From: Amycolatopsis circi
Lineage (GTDB): Bacteria > Actinomycetota > Actinomycetes > Mycobacteriales > Pseudonocardiaceae
Reading direction: 5' to 3'
NCBI RefSeq assembly: GCF_003385235.1
Contig: NZ_PQIA01000058.1
Coordinates: 1 to 53,868 of the forward strand
Length of the DNA stretch: 53,868 bases
Numbering within the stretch: the first letter of the stretch is position 1; each line of letters begins with the position of its first letter. A model generated the notes under the pieces. That model did no database searches and was not told the DNA's origin. It was given only the letters and a program-made list of their open reading frames with translations. Positions 50,109-53,868 of the stretch are shown piece by piece. The position numbers and the translations under genes were made by a program.

Positions 50109-50632
50109 CGGTTTAGCCCGGTGCTGTGGAAGCGGCGAACCATCTCATCGATCGCCGATTTCGGGTAGACGATGACAATGCGTGATTCAGGTGCGGCGGC
50201 AAGGAGCGCTTTGTCTCTCGGTTCGAGTCCGAGGAGTCTTCGGGTGTGCGAGGGAACGGCAACGCTTCGGCGTCGCGGTACGGAGAGGGGGCCGTATGGT
50301 GTCGGTGTGAAGGCTGCGACACCGCGAATGAACTGGACCTGCAGCCGCTCTCCAGGTAACCAGGACGCGGTCTCGATGATGTCCTTGTCGTGAAACCTGC
50401 CCGACTCATCGATGCGGCAGATCGCATAGGCGATGGAAGACGAGTTGGCTTCGCTGATCAGTGCAATCATCGGAAGGGGCTCGGCAACTCGTGACCTGCC
50501 CCGTTCACGGACGTCGGGGGTCAGAGCTTCGATGATCGGTGACAGCGGAGACTCTTTGTCGACTTGTTGAGGCGGGCCGATGGTGTCCAGGTCGTGTGGT
50601 CGAACGTTGCGCGTTCCAGCTGGGGGATTCAT
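50105..50632 (-). CDS. AbrB/MazE/SpoVT-like small DNA-binding protein
   Basis: 175 residues from the ATG at 50632; a later Met would give about 120 residues. The C-terminal region has GRFHDKDIIETASWLPGERL and SVAVPSHTRRLLGLEPRDKA, then IVIVYPKSAIDEMV, a swapped-hairpin AbrB pattern. Proteins of this type are found beside integrases and may act as excisionase-like or regulatory factors. It overlaps the integrase start by four bases and follows the KASIII-like gene by 11. Confidence 0.7.
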   Translation of the reverse strand: MNPPAGTRNVRPHDLDTIGPPQQVDKESPLSPIIEALTPDVRERGRSRVAEPLPMIALISEANSSSIAYAICRIDESGRFHDKDIIETASWLPGERLQVQFIRGVAAFTPTPYGPLSVPRRRSVAVPSHTRRLLGLEPRDKALLAAAPESRIVIVYPKSAIDEMVRRFHSTGLNR

Positions 50633-50643
50633 CGCGTCGCCTG

Positions 50644-51750
50644 TCACAGCCGCGCGGTGTGAGGCAGGCGCGCGAGGACCGGCGGAAGGTCGTCGCGCTG
50701 CTCGGCGTCGTGGAACAGGGACGCCTGGAAATGGGGGTTCCCTGGAACCCTTTCGATCCGCAGGACGGCAACGGTCCAAGTCATGCCGACGCCGACGCCC
50801 ACCAAGGCGACGTGGTCGCCGGTTCGGACATCGGCGCGCGCGAGAAGCCGGGCCAGGCCGATGATCTGGTCGTTGGGACCGATATGGCCCCAACGACTGC
50901 CATCTTGGCTGAGCGTGCGTTCGGCCGAAATGCCCAGGGGCCGGAGGCAATGAGCGTCGAGCAGATGCTGGCCGTAGTGCGGCAGGAGAATCCAGGCGAG
51001 TTGGTCAGCGATCAGGTCGGCGTCTGCGAGAGCGTGGTTGAAGGCGTGCCGAATGCCGTGCGCGTTGCGGAGGTCTATGGAGCTGGCACCCACGGCTGCG
51101 AGGTACTGGCGCTTGCGTTCGCGGACGCGTTCAGGCCCCGAGTCCGTCGTGCCAGCCGGTGGGAAGCGGCTGTGTCCTCGGTGGAGTTGCTCGAGCGTGG
51201 GGTCGGTGTAGGAGGCGGTGGACAGAATGCGGGCGAAACCAGGGAGCCTTCCGAGGATGAGGGCAGAGCCGCCGTCGCCGTAGGCGATGCCGTGGTCGGC
51301 GTCGAGGTGGTCGAACGCCGGTGGGCCGAAGACTTCACCGCCGGTCAGCAGGATGTGGTTGAGGTCGGCGCTGCCAGCGAGCATTCGGGAACCGAGGTCG
51401 ATGCCGCCGACGAGGGAGTTCGACATGGCGTTCAGTTCGGCGGTGATGCCTGGTCCGGGAGGCAGTCCGAGTCTGGCACGGATGTAGTTGGCGCGGGACC
51501 AGAAGTCGATGCCGCGGCTGCCGCGCCATATCGCGCTGTGCAGATGCAGTTCGGGGACCGGCAAGGGGCCGTTCGTGATCTGAGCCAAAGCGGAGAGCGC
51601 GGCATTCGCGGAGCTGACTGCGAGGTCCATGCCCGTGCTCTGATCCGCGATCGAAATGGATTGCTGTCCAGTCCGATGGCCTGGAGCGACTGGGACAAGC
51701 TTGCCCAGCGTGGCGCCGATCCCACGGATGTGGACGGATGACCACTGCAT
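50644..51750 (-). CDS. KASIII-like (FabH-related) condensing enzyme
   Basis: 368 residues from the ATG at 51750 (MQWSSVHIRGIGATLGKLVP). The thiolase fold shows in ITAELNAMSNSLVGGIDLGS, ILLTGGEVFGPPAFDHLDAD and GIAYGDGGSALILGR; the C-terminal half has WILLPHYGQHLL and GHIGPNDQIIGLA, with the His and the HxGxxD-type loop. At the usual nucleophile position Met-Ser stands in place of Ala-Cys, so it may act as an acyl- or aminoacyl-transferase rather than a decarboxylating condensing enzyme. This exchange occurs in related actinobacterial proteins. Function in this cluster is unknown. Confidence 0.82.
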   Translation of the reverse strand: MQWSSVHIRGIGATLGKLVPVAPGHRTGQQSISIADQSTGMDLAVSSANAALSALAQITNGPLPVPELHLHSAIWRGSRGIDFWSRANYIRARLGLPPGPGITAELNAMSNSLVGGIDLGSRMLAGSADLNHILLTGGEVFGPPAFDHLDADHGIAYGDGGSALILGRLPGFARILSTASYTDPTLEQLHRGHSRFPPAGTTDSGPERVRERKRQYLAAVGASSIDLRNAHGIRHAFNHALADADLIADQLAWILLPHYGQHLLDAHCLRPLGISAERTLSQDGSRWGHIGPNDQIIGLARLLARADVRTGDHVALVGVGVGMTWTVAVLRIERVPGNPHFQASLFHDAEQRDDLPPVLARLPHTARL

Positions 51751-51751
51751 C

Positions 51752-51940
51752 TCAGTACCGTCCGCCGGCGTCTGCGCGGAGATCGTTTTCGATTGCCGCG
51801 ACGGAGGTGTAGTAGGCGCGAAGCTGGGTCCTGGTGATCCCAGCTTGAGCGGCGATCTCGTCAAGGGTGACTGGCGGCAATGAGGCTGGTGATTGTGCTG
51901 TGAGCAACTCGCGAGCTGCGCGCAAGATTTGGTCGCGCAC
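51752..51940 (-). CDS. Solo TetR-type helix-turn-helix protein
   Basis: 62 residues from a GTG with AGGGAGAA upstream. The whole protein is one TetR N-terminal domain: MRDQILRAARELLTAQSPAS, then VTLDEIAAQAGITRTQLRAY with YTSVAAIENDL. The ligand and dimerisation domain of TetR is absent. The frame ends one base before the KASIII-like start, so the end is not a random truncation. It might bind DNA as a small stand-alone regulator or modulate another TetR protein. Confidence 0.7.
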   Translation of the reverse strand: MRDQILRAARELLTAQSPASLPPVTLDEIAAQAGITRTQLRAYYTSVAAIENDLRADAGGRY

Positions 51941-52051
51941 TGTGTTCTCCCTGGTTGAGACGACGCCATCGGCTGGATGCCGAGAGCCTTGGCCAGCAGG
52001 GAGGGCTGAGTGAGGCGGTTGCGACCGCCGACAGTCAAAGCAGGTGGTCCC

Positions 52052-52543
52052 TTACTGCCGCCGTGTGCGGAGCCTGCTGGCTGGGGCGGCCCTTATCCGG
52101 CGCAGATGTTCGGTGCGAAGGGCATTCGCGCGAGTGGCTGCCAGTTCGGCGAGTTCGGGTAGCGGAACCACGTCGCTGTCGAATGCGGGGTCGGTGGTGA
52201 TCATGAGGGAGAGCACCGTCGCGTTGAGGCTGAGGTTGACTATCGCGTAGGGCGTGCCGACCGGGATGTAGACAACGTCGCCAGCCGCCGGAAGAACGGG
52301 GACCATTCCTTGGCCCGACAGAACGGCGGCAGATCCGCTCAGCGCAACGAGTGCGCTTTCGGCGGTGCGATGGCGTCGCGGCGGCACTGCTCGTGCGCCG
52401 GGCAGGAGCAACCGTGCTGCGGAAAAACCTCGCACAGGTACCGGCGGTGCATGCAGCACCAAGGTGGTCAGCCCTCCGGCTGGTAGCGGACGAGTATTCG
52501 CTCCGTTTGGTCGGCAGAGCACGGCATTGTTCGGAGTGGTCAT
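52052..52543 (-). CDS. Cupin-fold protein
   Basis: 163 residues from an ATG overlapping the end of the MetE-like gene. The barrel shows as PGARAVPPRRHRTAESALVA, LSGSAAVLSGQGMVPVLPAA and GDVVYIPVGTPYAIVNLS. Motif 1 is weak (one His and one Glu of the usual metal set are visible). It may be a small-molecule isomerase or a sensor. The C-terminal tail is Arg/Ala-rich. Position in the operon suggests action on the same compound as the MetE-like and KASIII-like enzymes. Confidence 0.8.
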   Translation of the reverse strand: MTTPNNAVLCRPNGANTRPLPAGGLTTLVLHAPPVPVRGFSAARLLLPGARAVPPRRHRTAESALVALSGSAAVLSGQGMVPVLPAAGDVVYIPVGTPYAIVNLSLNATVLSLMITTDPAFDSDVVPLPELAELAATRANALRTEHLRRIRAAPASRLRTRRQ

Positions 52544-53655
52544 GCTGCTCTCCCTGGCTTGCCGTGCCGCGCGAAGGTGCGGTGCGGCGCGGAAGCGAGT
52601 TCGCGGGCGAGTGCAGCATTGGCTTCTGCATCGTCGGGAGTGCGGCGGCCGTGGCCACATGCGGCGGCGACAGCGGTGAACGGACGTCCGAGGGCGTTCT
52701 CGGCTAGTTCAAGTGCGCGGGCTGACTCGGAAGCGTGGTGCTCGTCGACGAGTCCAGCGACGATCTCGACGTCATCGGGCACTCGGCGGAGTGCGCGGTA
52801 GTAGGCGGCGTTAGTGGATGGCGCGCTCGTGCCGGTGCACATGGGGATGTGCACGCGCGGTATGGGCAGCCCGAGCTGGGTCAGCTGCCGGTGGACGGTC
52901 CGGACAATGCGCACGGCAGGCGCGAGACTGGGAGGGGTGACGAGCGGCTCGTGGTTGAGGTCGCCATGGCAGAGGTGGAGGATCCACTTCGCGCTGGTTG
53001 GGCTGTCTCGGATGATGCGGGTGATCTGCTCGGCTAGGAGACCTGCTGCGGCGGCTTGCAGGGATCGGGGGGCGCGGTCGAGAAGCGTGAGGGAGGCTGG
53101 GGTTTCGAGCTGGAAGACGATCTCGTCTCCCCAGCGGTGGTGGATCTCGTTAATGTCGTGCAGCAGGGCCTCGCGCAGCACACCGACGTTCGCGAGGGTG
53201 CGGAACGGGGCACCGAAGCAGATGTAGGCCAGGTCGAGCGGCCCGGGGATTGATACCTGTGCCGGTGGCAGCTCGTGTGGGTTGTGGAGGGTTTGGCGGG
53301 CGGCGATGACGGTGGCGGTGTGGCTCGTCCGGCGGAGGGACACGTCTTCGGGTGCGAGTTTCCGGCCGGGTGTGATGCGGTATCGGGGGTAGTCGTCGTA
53401 GCTGGTGGCGTCGCCGGTGCGGACGGGTTCGAGCGCGTCGACGTGTTCGAGGGCGTAGAGCCAGTCGACGATCCACCGCGGATCGGCGTCGCAGGGAAGA
53501 CTTCCGAGAGTGTGGTCGCGAGTCTGGTCGAGCATCCACTGCATGCCCGCTTGCGGTGTCGGTGCGAGTTGCGGCGGCAGGGAGCCGACGAAGTGAATGG
53601 TGCGTGTGGGGTTCGTGGCGTCTGCGGACTGTGTTTCGGGTTGTGTAGCGGTCAT
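52540..53655 (-). CDS. MetE-like (cobalamin-independent methionine synthase/UROD superfamily) protein
   Basis: 371 residues from the ATG at 53655. The TIM-barrel features are TIHFVGSLPPQLAPTPQAGM near the start, PAQVSIPGPLDLAYICFG in the middle, KWILHLCHGDLNHEPLVT (His and Cys) and VAAACGHGRRTPDDAEANAA at the end with a probable zinc Cys. It corresponds to the C-terminal half of MetE only, so it is not a housekeeping methionine synthase. Relatives transfer methyl groups or cleave C-S bonds. It is the first complete gene of the mobile-element operon. Confidence 0.8.
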   Translation of the reverse strand: MTATQPETQSADATNPTRTIHFVGSLPPQLAPTPQAGMQWMLDQTRDHTLGSLPCDADPRWIVDWLYALEHVDALEPVRTGDATSYDDYPRYRITPGRKLAPEDVSLRRTSHTATVIAARQTLHNPHELPPAQVSIPGPLDLAYICFGAPFRTLANVGVLREALLHDINEIHHRWGDEIVFQLETPASLTLLDRAPRSLQAAAAGLLAEQITRIIRDSPTSAKWILHLCHGDLNHEPLVTPPSLAPAVRIVRTVHRQLTQLGLPIPRVHIPMCTGTSAPSTNAAYYRALRRVPDDVEIVAGLVDEHHASESARALELAENALGRPFTAVAAACGHGRRTPDDAEANAALARELASAPHRTFARHGKPGRAA

Positions 53656-53716
53656 GGTTCCTCCCGCGGGTTTGGGATTGCTGCGGTGACGGGGGAGGGG
53701 CGTCACGTCGGGTGGA

Positions 53717-53751
53717 TGCTGTGGTCCGCCGGTTGCTGGCGGACCACAGCA
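53717..53751. terminator. 14-bp stem-loop between the partial gene and the MetE-like gene
   Basis: Arms 53717-53730 and 53738-53751 pair perfectly with a 7-base loop. It lies just after the stop codon of the partial minus-strand gene at the right edge and upstream of the MetE-like gene, so it should separate the two transcription units. Confidence 0.7.
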
Positions 53752-53756
53752 GCGGG

Positions 53757-53868
53757 TCAGCCGGTGACCGGCAGGTGGCCGGAACGGGGCGTTGGGGAGG
53801 GTGCGGGCCGGTATCCGGGCTGACCGTGGTCGTGGCCGGGGTCGGTCGGCTGGCCGCCTGGGCCGGGT
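53757..53868 (-). CDS. C-terminal end of an unidentified gene (cut by window edge)
   Basis: An open frame runs in from the right edge for 36 codons and stops at 53757. The visible part is Pro/Gly/His-rich (PGPGGQPTDPGHDHGQPGYR) and ends LPVTG followed directly by the stop. The bulk of the gene is outside the window. A strong hairpin follows its stop, which supports a true gene end. Confidence 0.4.
   Translation of the reverse strand, partial: PGPGGQPTDPGHDHGQPGYRPAPSPTPRSGHLPVTG

Noticed and set aside
53757..53771. LPVTG at the end of the partial gene as a sortase signal
   Set aside because: The stop codon follows directly; a sortase substrate needs a membrane helix and basic tail after the motif.
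1..53868. CRISPR arrays or tandem repeats
   Set aside because: I found no regularly spaced direct repeats; the only recurrent elements are the dispersed palindromes.

Overview
The window is chromosomal DNA of a high-GC actinomycete, most likely Amycolatopsis or a close relative (Pseudonocardiaceae). Evidence is the codon use (G/C at third positions, frequent GTG starts), the actinobacterial gene families, and dispersed 47-nt palindromes that I associate with Amycolatopsis intergenic DNA. The genus call is inference.

Layout. 3-500 is the end of a PucR-type regulator. 975-10992 is a tight co-directional catabolic operon. It encodes an ADC-like protein, a complete six-component toluene/isoprene-type diiron monooxygenase (alpha, gamma, effector, beta, reductase, Rieske), and a LamB/YcsF protein (PxpA). 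A biotin carrier, biotin carboxylase and two carboxyltransferase-like subunits (PxpB, PxpC) follow, together resembling a urea carboxylase split into single-domain genes; a 4-OT-type tautomerase and an SRPBCC protein end the operon. 11041-14053 holds a metallo-beta-lactamase-fold hydrolase divergent from an AtzG-like subunit, an amidase-signature enzyme and a TetR regulator, with a perfect 45-bp palindrome in the shared promoter. Read together, this is a candidate undescribed pathway: oxygenate a ring, then open a lactam or cyclic amide with ATP/biotin chemistry, then cleave an amide. The substrate cannot be read from the sequence.

14050-20252 (minus) carries a GNAT enzyme and a xanthine dehydrogenase operon xdhA-xdhB-xdhC. 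A 29-codon ORF bridges xdhA and xdhB with start/stop overlaps at both ends, and a perfect 16-bp stem would hide the xdhB ribosome site and start codon. 20381-22626 is a CsoR-type operator, a His-tailed metal-related protein and a DHA2 exporter. 22679-26768 is an FtsX-type ABC transporter with a DUF2871 protein, divergent from a NarL-type two-component system. 27110-35441 contains a CPA2 antiporter overlapping a small protein with a ParB-like DGYHR motif, a membrane-anchored protein, GNAT, VOC, cytochrome P450, ArsR-like regulator, M20 peptidase and an MHS transporter. 35716-41712 has a 989-residue secreted beta-helix protein with a PDZ-like domain, and a MmyB/XRE regulator divergent from an alcohol dehydrogenase-SDR pair.

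42077-48654 is a signalling island: a SEFIR-NPCBM-like protein, an XRE-NB-ARC-TPR STAND protein, a Ser/Thr kinase with an extracytoplasmic NPCBM-like domain, and two small membrane proteins. 49059-53868 is the edge of an integrated element. One minus-strand operon runs MetE-like enzyme, cupin, solo TetR-type HTH, KASIII-like enzyme, AbrB-like protein and, last, a tyrosine recombinase.

Four palindromes of one family (two sequence variants with compensating changes) sit at gene 3' ends, twice wedged between convergent stop codons, and probably act as bidirectional terminators. I saw no rRNA, tRNA or CRISPR array.
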